From Pyrenochaeta sp. MPI-SDFR-AT-0127 (lineage: Eukaryota; Ascomycota; Dothideomycetes; Pleosporales; Cucurbitariaceae), in assembly GCA_020747015.1 (NCBI GenBank), contig JAGTJM010000073.1, forward strand, positions 1 through 64,000: DNA of 64,000 bases, given 5' to 3'. Of the stretch, positions 21,495 through 32,983 are shown piece after piece. Position numbers and translations under genes: made by a program. The first letter of the stretch is position 1; every line of letters starts with the position of its first letter. The notes under the pieces are model-generated. The model did no database searches. It was not told where the DNA came from and worked only from the letters and a program-made list of their open reading frames with translations.

Positions 21495-23088
21495 CGGATA
21501 GATGTGCGCTTTCTAAGGCTCTTGTAATACCCTGATGTTTGACCGCTGGAACGGTCGGTTTTCGATCTAGTAGAAAGTCTTAAAGAATTTTCCTCCTAAC
21601 ATCATTGGACTATTTGTGATGTTCATGGCTTTCCCCCCCTTGGGAATCTTCTCGACAACATGACTGGTAGTTATACCCTTATTTCTATCATAGGATGACC
21701 GCCGCCAAGGCACATATCAATGTCTAGAGATCGGATAACATCTCTTGGATGTTCTTCGGCCACGTTTGAATCAGTATTGCACGAGCGCAACCTAACGAGC
21801 TTCAACACGGGCCAGGTTCTTCTTCTGCAAACAATGAGCATATTACAACAAAGGAAAGCCGATACAAATCCTGTCATGAAGCCCAATTCACGCTTTATCG
21901 CTTGTACACCACCTCTGCATAACATGCCAAAGTGGGAAGTTGCATCACACGTATTGCGATTGGTTATTGCCCCAGACTTGGCTAGAGTAATGCAACTCCG
22001 CAGCTTAGCACGTCGAATTTTCATCGGGTCCCTCCACGTGGGTTTTCCCCCCCGCATTTCAAAACATGAATAAAGATCGATCCCCACAATTGAATTTCGG
22101 CTCTTTGAGACACCCATCCGGCATATGGTTCGCTGTGGGATAACTTAAGGGTATGGCCGTCAGCCTTCAGAACCTTCCCCGCTAAGCGCGCTGCAAGATT
22201 GGATATGATTATGAGTTATCCAGATTAATATTGAAGGTCTTGGAAATGTAAATCATTTTTGTTTGGCCCTTCCTGGCAACCATCGTAGCGTGCCGCCTTT
22301 GTGGATTAAGAGCTTGTTCAGTCGTAGACAATTCTTGCTCTAGGCGTGGCGTAGAATAAGAGAACATTACCTTTCAGGTATGAGCACGGAAATCAACACT
22401 ACCTATGAAGCGCATCACCATGCTCCACCGATGCTTGAGCTTTGAACGCATTTTTAGTTCCTCCAGATGAACAAACGCATCAACAGGACAGCCACAATAG
22501 GGAAGTATTCCAGTGCTTACTTTGGGTTAAATCTGAAAGCATACCGTTAGTACCTATGACAAATGCTTATTAAACAGCACATTATGGCCGAGCGGAAGGC
22601 GCAGCACTACAGTAAACTAGAGATCTGTTGAATACTCGTACGATAGCCACGCTGTAACAGGCAGGCAAGTTAATTAGGGCCGAATCCTTTTCGAATACGC
22701 CGATGCCGGATGCCGGCATGATTTGCCTAGCAGGAGTACGCATGTCTCTTCCTAAAAGAAGGAGAACGAACAATAGAGAAATAGTACCTTTTCGGCAATT
22801 GGGAACACGTGACTTAAACTCTAGTTCTGCACCATCTTCTCTGTGCAATTAATTATAACCTACTTCCATTCGAAGATGAGGATTTGGGCCGCACCGCAGA
22901 GCGCAGGAAGAAGCTTTATGGCTCACGCTTGGCAGCAAATCTTTTCGCGAGGCGCCAGGGCTTTCTCGGTTAGGCTCTTTCCGTAGCAGATCGCATAAAA
23001 GTCCAGTGGGCGCTTCTAGTTCGGATCAGATTAAATTTTCTTATCTGATCCTTCTTTAGTTTTGGAGTTGCATTGTCTAACCAAGGCA
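21495..23088. other. Gene-free stretch, AT-richer
   Basis: About 1.6 kb with only short ORFs lacking domain features. It contains the 3' end of the membrane protein gene and the promoter of the MFS gene. No repeat or RNA gene recognised. Confidence 0.45.
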
Positions 23089-25197
23089 ATGGGTGTGTTA
23101 AGCTGTATGTACTGGCGAAGCTGCGATCCTGGTCAAGACTAATCGGTTCATGTAGACATCACTACTAGCTCTGGAGATGGCGCGAAAACGCTAGAGAAAC
23201 GGCTTGTTATGAAGCTAGGTGTGTGCATTGCTGTTGCTATTCGCCTGCGCTTACACTAACATGTGCAGACTGCTTCATCATGGTCCGTCTGCGTAGAACT
23301 ATACTTGGCTGTTTTATCTTACGTTTTCTAGGCCTATTGCTGTGCTTCTTACTTTTTCAATTATCTCGGTAAGCAGCAATGTATATTTCTCTACATATCA
23401 GGTGCTGACAGCAGTTTAGATCGCCAGGCGTTCGCGAATGCCTTTGTATGGAGTATTCTTACGGCCTTAGAGTTTCATTTCGCTGACTGGTCGTGCTCCA
23501 GGTTGCTGGTCTGAGAGAAGATCTTAACCTCAAGGGGAACGAGTACAGTATCCTACTGTCCATGTTCACTGCTGGGTGAGTTCAAGAGTTTCCCATTCCA
23601 CTCTTCAAATTTCTTTCGTATACCATGGGAATAGCTGTGATTAACGCCGCTGTTTAGCAATGTTGCCGGACAGATTCCTCATGGGCTCATCATCCAAAAA
23701 ATTAGGCCAAGCATTTGGCTACCATTAACCATGCTTCTCTGGTCTGGCTTGACAATGTGCTCAGCTGCATGTAAGACATACGAACAGCTTTGTGCTGTTC
23801 GCTTCTTCCAAGGCCTCATGGAGGCCAGTCTCTATAGTGGCACTATCTATGTGCTTGGCTCCTGGTAGTAAGTCATTAGCGATCGCTTAGTGGTCTAGTC
23901 AGATTCTGGGCTGGTCAATTGACTTGTTTGTAGTAAACCTTCAGAGATCGCAAAAAGAACGGCAATCTTCACTGCTATTGGCCAGATGGGAAGCATGTTC
24001 GCGGGAATAATGATGACGGCTATGTACAAGACGATGGAAGGAAAAAGTGGTTTGAAAGGCTGGCAATGGGTGTTTCTAATCGGTATGTTCCTAGTGTACT
24101 TCCATCATGTCCTATTCACTGATTCATGCCTTATAGATGGTCTCATGGGTATGCCAGTCGCTTTGATCGGCTATGTAAGCCCAGTTCTCTGACAGACAAA
24201 TTCATACCACTCAACACTAACACCTTGTAGTTGACGTTCCCAGACCTCCCCGAAACGACCAAAGTCAAGTATCTCAGCGAGCAGGAGAAGAAACTAGCGC
24301 TTGATCGATTGCCTCCGAAAAAGGCCGATGCACACAACATCGAGTTCAAAAGTCTGGCGAAGCGACTCCTCATGTCGCCTAAGATGTGAGTGTGACAAAT
24401 TCCAATCGGTTACTTTTCACTATTGTTACTAATTCAATGCAGCTATATTCTCACCTCTTTCTCGATCATTTGTGCTATGCTCGAAGCCTTCGCATTCCAG
24501 GTATGAGATCAAACACAAGCTCTTACATGACCCCTGCTGACGACACCAAAGGGAATGTTCTTACTCTGGTTGAGATACAACAAAAAGCGATTCTCCCAAG
24601 CAAAGATCAATACCTATCCTCTTGGGATCCAAGCCGTCGCTATTGTCTCCCAAATTGGTGCAGGTATCTTCATCGACCGAACTGGGCACCGATTACCGAT
24701 GGTCATCTTCGCAGGTGCTATGCAACTCATCACTGCAAGCCTCCTCTTAGTCCGTGACCTACCAGACTCAGGCATCTTTATAGCACACTATCTCAGTGGG
24801 ACATCCTTCATCGTTAATCCGCTCCTTTATGGCTGGGCAAGTACAATATGTCAAAAGACAGGAGATGATGCCGTCCGTTCGGTGATCTTGTACACAATGA
24901 ACACGGGCGGGCAGATTCTATACACCTGGTGGGGCATTGTTATGTATCCCGCTACCGACGTGCCATATTGGAAGAAAGGAAGTATCACCATGATTGTGGT
25001 GGTGTTTGTGTTCACTGGAAGCGCGTTTGTCATGCGTTGGGTAAGTTGTCCCAAGGACTGGTGTGAGAATTAGACCGTGCTGACTTGATGTATAGCTTGA
25101 CAGGACGACCACTACGCTTGTCGTAGAAAATGAGGAACGAGATGACGCATCGGATGTCACACCAGATGTAGTCACCTATCCGACAAAGACGGGTTGA
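23089..25197 (+). CDS. MFS transporter, ACS family (pantothenate/Fen2-Liz1-like)
   Basis: Proton-coupled anion:cation symporter family carrier for a small organic acid or vitamin. Thirteen exons: 23089-23104, 23156-23218, 23269-23282, 23332-23368, 23420-23445, 23502-23575, 23658-23867, 23934-24082, 24137-24174, 24231-24385, 24443-24500, 24552-25040, 25096-25197. They sum to 1431 nt (476 aa) with no stop, which strongly supports the model. Family motifs appear across splice sites: YFFNYLDRQAFANAFVAGLREDLNL, IPHGLIIQKIRPSIWLP, VRFFQGLMEASLYSGTIYVLGSWY, AKRTAIFTAIGQMGSMFAG, the cytoplasmic loop LTFPDLPETTKVKYLSEQEKK, and IDRTGHRLP. The exact substrate cannot be read from sequence. Exons of 14 and 16 nt make this gene easy to miss automatically. 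Confidence 0.87.
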
Positions 25198-26292
25198 TGC
25201 CACGTTGCTATTGATTAACCATAATTTGATGGCCTTTGGCCAGTAGACGACTGGTCCCGAAATTTCCCATCCATTTACTGAAATGAGTATCCTCAAAGGA
25301 TTTGCGATGGCGAAAATAATAGCAAATTATACGCCACGACTACATAATTATGATAGTAATGGTAATCCTGATTGAGAGTCTTTCTGGCAGACTCGTTCCA
25401 GAAATCACAGAATCATGACATTAAAAGAATATAAATCCACTTTCATCTCGTTATTGTAAGGAGATGCATGATACTGACTTTGCTTCTCCTGAATCAACAT
25501 TGAGGTTATGTTCATTCCGGTTGCTATAATCGATGCTGCTATTCTTCCCTTCTTGTCGGTAAAGCACCTCGTCGTGGATACATTCATTCTCAGTCAACAA
25601 AAACAGCTATCTCGCCTATCGGGAGTGGCTAGAAAATTCTGAGTGCACTTTCGAGAGAAATAGCTGATGAAGGCTAAATTGCGTGTATTTTTTCCCCATT
25701 GTGACCTATCACGGATGAATTGAAGCCGGTTATACGGTCGTTGCTCAGTACTCCATAATGTCGGGCTCCGCGACGAGCACATACAACTTATGGCCTTAGC
25801 TGAAGGTGATCTTAGTCACCTGCTTCATAGGGTCGGGCCTCCTACAGGAATATCTTAGTGCTCACCAAGCTTACTCTGCTCTAATGAGTTCATTCTCTGA
25901 CTATCATGCTATAGGATTATATCCTAGCTGCAGTAAACTCAACATACAGTGCAGTATTACCATGGCCACTGAGTGCATATTAAGATTCTGTTATACTTAG
26001 GAAATGCTAATGTGACTCCACTGTCATTGTCAAATAACGGAGTCGGTGCCCTGGGCAGGTTATACTTTGCCGAACAGGCGTTAGCTTACATCAGACCCCA
26101 ATTTTCTTTCCAGCATTGTGGGCCTTCAAGTCATCCGGCTAGAGCACTCCTATAAAGCCCAGACTCATGTCGAGTGGACATTGAACACAAAGCAGGTAAC
26201 TACAATTCATTTGCCTGACGCAATCGGAGTGCAAAAACGTTTTTGCTCATCTGGAATCTGTTTTATTTAGCAATTACATCAAAACGTGCATA
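25198..26292. other. Gene-free AT-rich stretch; promoter of the broken small secreted protein gene
   Basis: No gene-like frame. A TATA box lies at 26151-26157. A possible leader intron at 26196-26270 (GTAACT...TTTATTTAG) precedes the start codon at 26293. Confidence 0.45.
26151..26157 (+). promoter_or_regulatory. TATA box of the small secreted protein pseudogene
   Basis: TATAAAG, 142 bp upstream of the ATG at 26293; spacing fits a transcription start near 26185 and a short leader intron. Confidence 0.4.
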
Positions 26293-26586
26293 ATGCGTTT
26301 AACTATCTCAGTCCTTGCCGCCATTGCCTCTATAGCTGTTGCTCAAGCCACCTGCGGCACCTTAAACCTTGAGGGAGGCTGAACACAGACAATCTGGCGC
26401 GACGCGTGCTACAAGATTCGTGCTAAGGCACTCTCGGCTCAAGTCTTGCCGAGCTGCGATTGTAATTTCTCCAAGTAAGTTTGAAGTACAAGACTTGGTC
26501 ACCATGAGCTGGAAAGAGTAATTCGTAACCATAGGTGGGAAGATGAGGGAAAGAGAAGTTACTGGTGTACCAATTACGCAAGCTAA
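26293..26586 (+). pseudogene. Small secreted cysteine-rich protein gene broken by an in-frame TGA
   Basis: The first 29 codons encode an excellent signal peptide (MRLTISVLAAIASIAVAQA) and the start of a mature domain, ending at a TGA (26380-26382). Beyond it the same frame stays open to a GTAAGT donor at 26475; a 60-nt intron with a CGTAAC branch site and CATAG acceptor (26475-26534) leads in frame to a second exon ending TAA at 26586. Exons of 182 and 52 nt give 78 codons with one internal stop. The region past the stop keeps four cysteines, including a CDC pair, and aromatic residues typical of fungal small secreted (effector-like) proteins. An intact splice structure after the stop suggests recent inactivation; a stop-codon readthrough or a sequencing error are alternatives. 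No function is assigned. Confidence 0.6.
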
Positions 26587-27615
26587 GGCGTATTGGTGCT
26601 TCAAGCACACATGATTTGAATCCGAGCTGCAGAAGAATGTGATGGTTGAAGCTGTTTGACTATAGTGGTAGTTACTACTTGCACCGCCTTGCGACAGTAC
26701 ATGTTACCCAGCAACGAGCGTTTTCACAAGTGAACTAGATAATTACTCAATCTTTCAGTAAAGGCTTCTAGAAGTGATCATCTCGTACCTTATAGCAGGG
26801 ATTTTCAGTGCACGCCGTGCTATTAAGAGCCCGTGATGACTTTCAAAGGCCTTGATTTGCAGAAATACTGTAAGTTGGCTCAAGGTTTACCTACGTATGA
26901 CATGATGTCCTGTCTTACCCTTCCGCTGTATTTTCATGAAAACTGCGAGATTAAGAGTAAATATTCGCTCCGAACAACCGGGGATGGCGCCCAACCTGAT
27001 ATAATATCTATTATTTAGACTATAATTCTACTGTTGTAGTTGTCAGCTTACGGAGTAACCCGAGCTATAGCTTGCGGCCCCTTTAGTCACCCAATATGCG
27101 ATCGACGTTGCCAGCCTGGTACCCCACTATCTACGCGTTTTCAAAGATTACTCAAGAGAGTGCATTTTTCGCTGAATTTACCTGATATATGTGAGAGAAC
27201 ACTAACATTTTGGATGGAGACCTCTCCAGTCTTAACTTGAGAGAAATGATGCGGGCGTTATCTTACGTTAGATCTTATTCGGTCTATACGATTTCAAATC
27301 GGTTTCTAATCCTGGCTTACATTATATTTGCCCTTAACTTTCCTTTCATAATTTGGTCGCGTAAATCGAAGCTAGAGAAGAGTTGAATCTGGCCTTTGTG
27401 ACAGGTTTTGATCCATGAAAGCCTCTGGTGTCTCGGCGGGCCTGAAATCCATGCATATGGCGTTCTGCTTATGGGCTGGAAGTTGACCTCATGGTGGGAC
27501 ACCTTAAACTTGGCGAACCTCCCAGTACTTATATACATGAGATACATATACATAGAGGAGATTAATGTGGCCAAACCACGAAACTCATTGAACAAATCTT
27601 TGCACAGCATGTACC
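26587..27615. other. Gene-free AT-rich stretch
   Basis: Only short ORFs without recognisable features; includes the promoter of the zinc-binding hypothetical gene. Confidence 0.45.
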
Positions 27616-28969
27616 ATGGCTATTTTCCGCAAAACGCCCTTCGGTTTCATCGAGTGCCTACGAGAACACATTCCCAAGAACAATAAAACGCCGCTTGGAA
27701 GTCGCCCAGACAGCAATTTTCCTGAACCCAAGGTACTAGTTATCAATAGACCTAATAAGTCCGATAAATGGTATTATCCCTCCGTGCTCGCGAATGACCT
27801 TCAGGGTGTCGACCTTGCTTGGCCTATCAAAGAGGAGGTCTTTGCCTGTGCCTGGGAATATACTCGGTGTATTATTCCTCAGTACACGAATTGGAAACGT
27901 TACATAGCTTTCGCGCGAACTATTGTCATCGCCATCGTTGCGGAGTATCGAGGCAACTTAGTGGACATATCCGCTGGGGATTATGTTCTTGGGTATGATT
28001 TGAAGCAGATACTCGGTGTACTATTCGAGGGAACTCCGGCGCAGTAAGTCTTCCATCGCAAGACAGAGAGCGCGTTGTTGTAAAAGAAGTGTGATTGGAC
28101 TGATAATACGGGACAGCGACGTAATGGCTCGGGAGTATCGTTCGTCCATCCTGATTTCGTCAGACAAGGCCAGCCCCAGGCGAGAGGGTGAGCTCTTTCG
28201 ACGATATGTCAACGCTCTCGCCAAATCACCCCGCCAATGGTTCCGCATGCGTGATGCTGACGCCCTCGCTCGCTTTACGATCGCTGCTGCCCTGGCATGC
28301 AACGACCTCAACGATGTGTGGTTCACCGACGACCAATTCGAGATTCTGACGGAGATCGGCGACACTTTATATGATGCGGTAGCCTTCTTCAAGCATCGAT
28401 GTGAAGGAGAAACCAATAGTACATTTGCATACGTACCAGCGGGTCTACGTGCTCAAGCTTTTCAACAGTGTCGAGAGCTACTTTGGGCACTGGATGTTGC
28501 TTGGGCATGTAGACCAGAGTTGCAGTGCGTACTTAATTTTACGCGCTTCTTTGGAGGTCCGATCCACATGATGATGCGACGGTACCGCTTTGTCGAGGAT
28601 GGTCTCACGATCGGCAGGCCAGAGACTAAGCAGATCATCACACAAACACGACAGGGTGTTAAGCTCTGGAATCGAGTTGATGTTGCTAAAAAGAAGGTGG
28701 AAGAACTTCATCGGTATGAGCAAATCATCGCACGGAAAGACTTGCTGCTATTCCCGGGCCTCGCATCATTCTTACAGGCGAGCGAGAATGAGAGGTGTGG
28801 AGAATGTCATTACCGAGATAACTATGGAGCTGATATAGTTCACAAGTTTGGAGGAGTCGAGTTATGCGAAGAATGTAAATTGCAGTGGGCGGCCTTTATC
28901 GAATCTCTTCCAGTCCGAGCAGGGAATGTATTTCCGGAATTAGCAGGCCACGCAGCACAAAATCTATAG
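27616..28969 (+). CDS. Hypothetical protein with C-terminal CxxC...CxxC zinc-binding module
   Basis: Exon 1 27616-28043 and exon 2 28117-28969 join across a 73-nt GTAAGT...ACAG intron to give 426 aa. The start has a strong context (ACCATGG). The N-terminal 140 residues are globular without a recognised motif. The middle is rich in Arg and helices (AREYRSSILISSDKASPRREGELFRRYVNAL). Near the C-terminus ERCGECHYRDNYGADIVHKFGGVELCEECK has two CxxC pairs 22 residues apart, consistent with a zinc ribbon or GATA-like knuckle. I do not recognise a family. It is followed in the same orientation by a HET protein gene. Confidence 0.7.
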
Positions 28970-29418
28970 AAAGAATGCTGCTGAAGTGGAACAAAACTAG
29001 CCGCAGTCATATGCTCATGTTGAGAGCGCAGCCAGTTTTGAAATGTATACACACCAAATTTGGCTCCTTAGCCGTCATTTCCTCGGCACGGGTTCTTTCC
29101 CAAAGGCTGGGAGCCTGGTGAGGGCCTGAAATTAGTGACCCTGTCTAGCAGTAAATGCAGCGCTAATGCTGTTCATAGTGGTACAACGATAAGTAGTACA
29201 GATATCGAAGAACAAGAGCCAAAGTAACACAAAGCTCATGCGGGCTGCTCGCTTATCTATCCTGGATAGTGGGGCAGCTGCATGCTCTCTTCTTCAGCTT
29301 CACCAGGCTGTGGCCTTGGGCGCTTGACATTCAGCTCAGCGTCCCCCTCCAATATCTCTCAACACACCAAATTTACGAATGTGCCTTTGGATTTATTGGC
29401 AGCGATACGTGTCACACA
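28970..29418. other. Intergenic, upstream of the HET gene
   Basis: The HET reading frame is open from 29269 but starts with GTG; the first ATG is 29419. No other feature. Confidence 0.4.
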
Positions 29419-31184
29419 ATGTCCCCAAATGCTGAGTATCAATATGTTGGGCTTTTGGCCAGCCAAATTCGCATCCTCGAACTCGATCCAGCCCAAAATC
29501 TGGACGATGAGCTTATATTGAGCTTGCACAAATACTCACGTTCGAATTCAGCGCCCGTAATCTGGCCATCGCGATCTAATCCTCGTAATTCTTACGAAGC
29601 TATCTCTTACGCTTGGGGAGATGATACACGAGAAGAACGCGTCACGGTGCGCCAAAGCTATAGCTCAGATCCTGATCGAGATCTTTATTTGAGAACGACT
29701 GTTGTTACGATGTTGCGTCATCTCAGGAATAAATTTACAACCCGAAGGTTGTGGATCGACACGGTGTGCATTGACCAGAAGAACGCGTCAGAAAAGGCCG
29801 ATCAAGTTACCAGAATGGGTGAGACGTATAGAGATGCTCGACGGACTCTAGTGTGGCTAGGTCCAGACCTGAGATGCGATGGCTCACAAAAATCTCCACG
29901 TTCATTCTTCCATGACCTATTTCATCTCGAGAGTCGGTCTCCAGATGGTGCAGTCATTGCGACTGGGCATTCTCTCATATCGACTTGGCCTGTGGTACAG
30001 AAGTTTCTAGAACTGCCGTGGTTTCAGCGTAGATGGGTTATCCAAGAGGTGGTTCTGTCACAAAATGTTTCCATGGTGCTCGGAAACGACGTAATGTGTT
30101 TTGATTGCATCATGGACAGCATCAAACATGCTCCTATTGGGGCTTTAACAATCTCCGATGCCGCAAGATACGCATTCCAAGTACTGCTCGCTATGCACCG
30201 ACTTCGTGCGGGCGGACCCCGAGAGAGATTCTTAAATTTATTGGTTGAGATGGACGCAGCCCAATGCTCGGATGACCGAGACCGGCTTTATGCACTCAAT
30301 AGCTTAAGAAAAGCGCCCATGTGGGTTGACTATACAGCAACGCCAGACCAGGTGTTCAGATGGTTTGCTATTGCCACCATTAACGAGGACCCAGAGCTTC
30401 TTGCTTGTGGAGGGGCCGCACAGGCTGGCCCACTGCCTAGTTGGACACCCAATTGGAGGGTACCACGGACTCCTCAGCCTCTCTTTTATCTGGGGGTTCC
30501 CGCTTACCGGACAAGAGACGATGTAAGGGGCGTATTGGCTATCGATGGTGAGGTTCTTCTGGTGAGAGGCACCGTCATAGGCGTGATTGCCTCCAAGGGC
30601 CCTGTTTTTGGACAGGCCTGGTCAACACAACCATGGCAATGTCTGCAACAATACCTAAGCTTCTATACCCAGAATCCCAACTCAAAGCAAACAAATCGCG
30701 AAACGGAGAAATACGACTTTTTGTTGCAACTTTTGAGCGCGAGAAAATTTAAATCCGCCCAAAGGTTACATCCCTGGATCAAAAGCGACGTAAAGCAGGC
30801 GTCTGATAACTCGATTGAACCCCATTCATATGATTTAGATACCTATTCAATTCTGACTGGTATATACAATGTTATGAGAGGGCGCTGTTGCTTCCTTACG
30901 GACAAAAATGACTGGGCTGTGGGCTCAGCAGATCTGCTCCCTGGTGATAGTATTGTCACTATCGCCGAGTGCCAATATCCATTCATACTACGACAATCCC
31001 TTAGCGATGTAAGTCATGAATCAAAAGTGGCGAGACTGTGATTCGGGTCAAACTACTAACGGCACGCGTTTAGGCCTCGGGCAATCTGCTATGGACACTT
31101 ATCGGCGACTGCTGTATAACAATGTCAAAGGATGTAGAACGCCTAGCGCGCGTTGGGCCTCTGCAATATTTCAACATCGCTTGA
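29419..31184 (+). CDS. HET-domain (heterokaryon incompatibility) protein
   Basis: Exons 29419-31008 and 31074-31184 give 566 aa. The HET domain occupies about residues 45-220 with its three hallmark blocks: YEAISYAWGDDTREERV, LWIDTVCIDQKNASEKADQV followed by YRDARRTLVWLG, and FLELPWFQRRWVIQEVVLS. The C-terminal half has the common fungal tail, with a PSWTPNWRVPRTPQP block and, after the 65-nt intron, LLWTLIGDCCITMS, the usual end of this architecture. HET proteins trigger cell death on non-self recognition, often with a polymorphic partner. No NLR or partner gene is adjacent; the nearest gene downstream encodes a BTB protein in convergent orientation. Confidence 0.92.
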
Positions 31185-31759
31185 ATAGTTTCAGACTCAT
31201 TACCCAGAGTTTTCACAATTATTTTATGCTAGAAGCACGAATTGCAATCTTTTGCTGTCTGAAGCGCGCATTGGACAATGTATGAATCTCAGCGCAAAAC
31301 GAAAGACCGCATCGTGAGTAGGACTCGCGTTGCTTTATTGCTGTTACCACTGCGTAGTGTATTTGCTGCATTGGTGAAGCTCTACTTAGAATTAAAAAGA
31401 AATTGAAGGCAAGTGTTGACGCGTCCTGAATGGAAGAGGGATTTATTCTTGGGTTCACTGCTGGGTGTATGTGACTGGTGCACTGTCAGCGCCCGAATTT
31501 TCAATTCTAGCTCATTCTAGAGCATTTGAGCCTCCTCTACCGGATGCTGTACTATGATGATAGTTAAGCTCAGGATACTTACAGTCATGGGACAAGTCAT
31601 TCATTAGATACTGCAGCATTGGCGGTGGATTGGCATGAGCAATTCACGGGAAGGATCTCACAATTGGAATTCAAAAGGCATCTGGAACCAAACGCAATCA
31701 GTTTCACCCAATGCATAGCCTATTGATTTGATGTTAAGAACGTTTACATATAGCCAAAT
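31185..31759. other. Convergent intergenic region between HET and BTB genes
   Basis: 3' flanks of two convergent genes; no feature recognised. Confidence 0.45.
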
Positions 31760-32983
31760 TCAAAACACAATCGAAGACTTCTTTGCTTTCTTCTTCTTTC
31801 CTTTCTTCGACGTTGCTGTACTCTCATTCGCTGCATTCAACACTTGCTGGCTGTCATCCGCGACATCAATAGCCTCACCAGATTTCTCTTCTAGCTCAGG
31901 CGATGAGATGTTTTGCTCAATTTGCATCACAGAGTCAGATTGTGTATGAGTTGGCTTCTTGGGCTCTTCAGGAACGGTTTCAGTATGAGCGACAGCGTCT
32001 GACTTTCTACCCATCTGCCGGTACATTTTGCTGGTTTCGAAACCGAGCTCATCTGTAAAAGTTTCGAGTGCCTGTGTTGTTCCGACCGTTGGTTCAATAT
32101 CTTCAAGTTTAAGAGAATCCTCCTGGGTCGACTCCATTTCAGTCGGAGCCTCTTCAGTCGCTGCATTCGGCACAGTGTCAAGAACGGGAGGAGTGGCCGA
32201 TTCTTCTACTTTTTCTGGTGCTTCTAGGACAGCATCTGCGGCTTCTGACACTAGCTCAGGCTGTTGGGCTTCAATTGGGACAACAATATCGGGAATCTGC
32301 TCAGCCGTCGGTGTTAAAGCCTCATCTTCCATCACGGCTGGTGCCACCGGTGCTCTTGCGAAGTTGCTCGTAACAGTTTTCCAAACCACTTGCAGCAGTT
32401 TATGATTCCCTGCTACTTGCGTAATGAAATCTGGTTTTCGAAACGGTTCGGGATCCTCAGCCATCGCGCTATTGATCGCGCCCTCAAGATAGGCTGGATA
32501 CCACGCCTCATCGTCTGGGAGCAATGGGAAAGCATGATCTCTGGCTATAGCAAGAATATCAAAGATACTGACATCCTCCCCGACGGATGTGATCTTCTCT
32601 TTGGCCAGTTCGGCAAGGCCAGGTAGCTTGTAACGAATAGCCGCGCAGTAAACACAAGTTCCCAGATTGTAGCCGAGAGTTACTGCTTTATCAGGTGAAG
32701 CATGCGTGTTAGGAGCCTGGAATTTTCCAGTGTATAAGTAATGTATGAGTGTATGTGCAGCCGCTTCGTCAAGTTCTGGCAATGGTACAGGCTGCTTTTT
32801 CAAGCTCCACGGATCAAACTTGGCCGCGAGCTCTGCGCTTTGTCGTAGAATGGTGCCATGAACGTCGAATCGAACCGAGTCAACTCCGACGTCTAATGAG
32901 ACTATTTGAGCATTTGCGTACGGCCTGCATGTATCTTGTGAGCCAAGCTTTTTCAAGAGTGAAGGACACCCACGATTTCTCAT
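31760..32983 (-). CDS. BTB/POZ-domain protein
   Basis: 407 aa from ATG 32983. The BTB fold spans about residues 25-140: VSLDVGVDSVRFDVHGTILRQSAELAAKF, VPLPELDEAAAHTLIHYLYTGKFQ and YAAIRYKLPGLAELAKEKI-type helices. The C-terminal half is acidic and low complexity (E/P/T/S-rich), ending in a lysine cluster (KKGKKKKAKKS) that could be a nuclear localisation signal. Fungal single BTB proteins are mostly uncharacterised, some acting as Cul3 adaptors. The 5' end is uncertain: an upstream ATG at 33092 in better context opens a frame that could be spliced in, for example with an intron of about 46 nt, replacing the first residues. Confidence 0.82.
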   Translation of the reverse strand: MRNRGCPSLLKKLGSQDTCRPYANAQIVSLDVGVDSVRFDVHGTILRQSAELAAKFDPWSLKKQPVPLPELDEAAAHTLIHYLYTGKFQAPNTHASPDKAVTLGYNLGTCVYCAAIRYKLPGLAELAKEKITSVGEDVSIFDILAIARDHAFPLLPDDEAWYPAYLEGAINSAMAEDPEPFRKPDFITQVAGNHKLLQVVWKTVTSNFARAPVAPAVMEDEALTPTAEQIPDIVVPIEAQQPELVSEAADAVLEAPEKVEESATPPVLDTVPNAATEEAPTEMESTQEDSLKLEDIEPTVGTTQALETFTDELGFETSKMYRQMGRKSDAVAHTETVPEEPKKPTHTQSDSVMQIEQNISSPELEEKSGEAIDVADDSQQVLNAANESTATSKKGKKKKAKKSSIVF

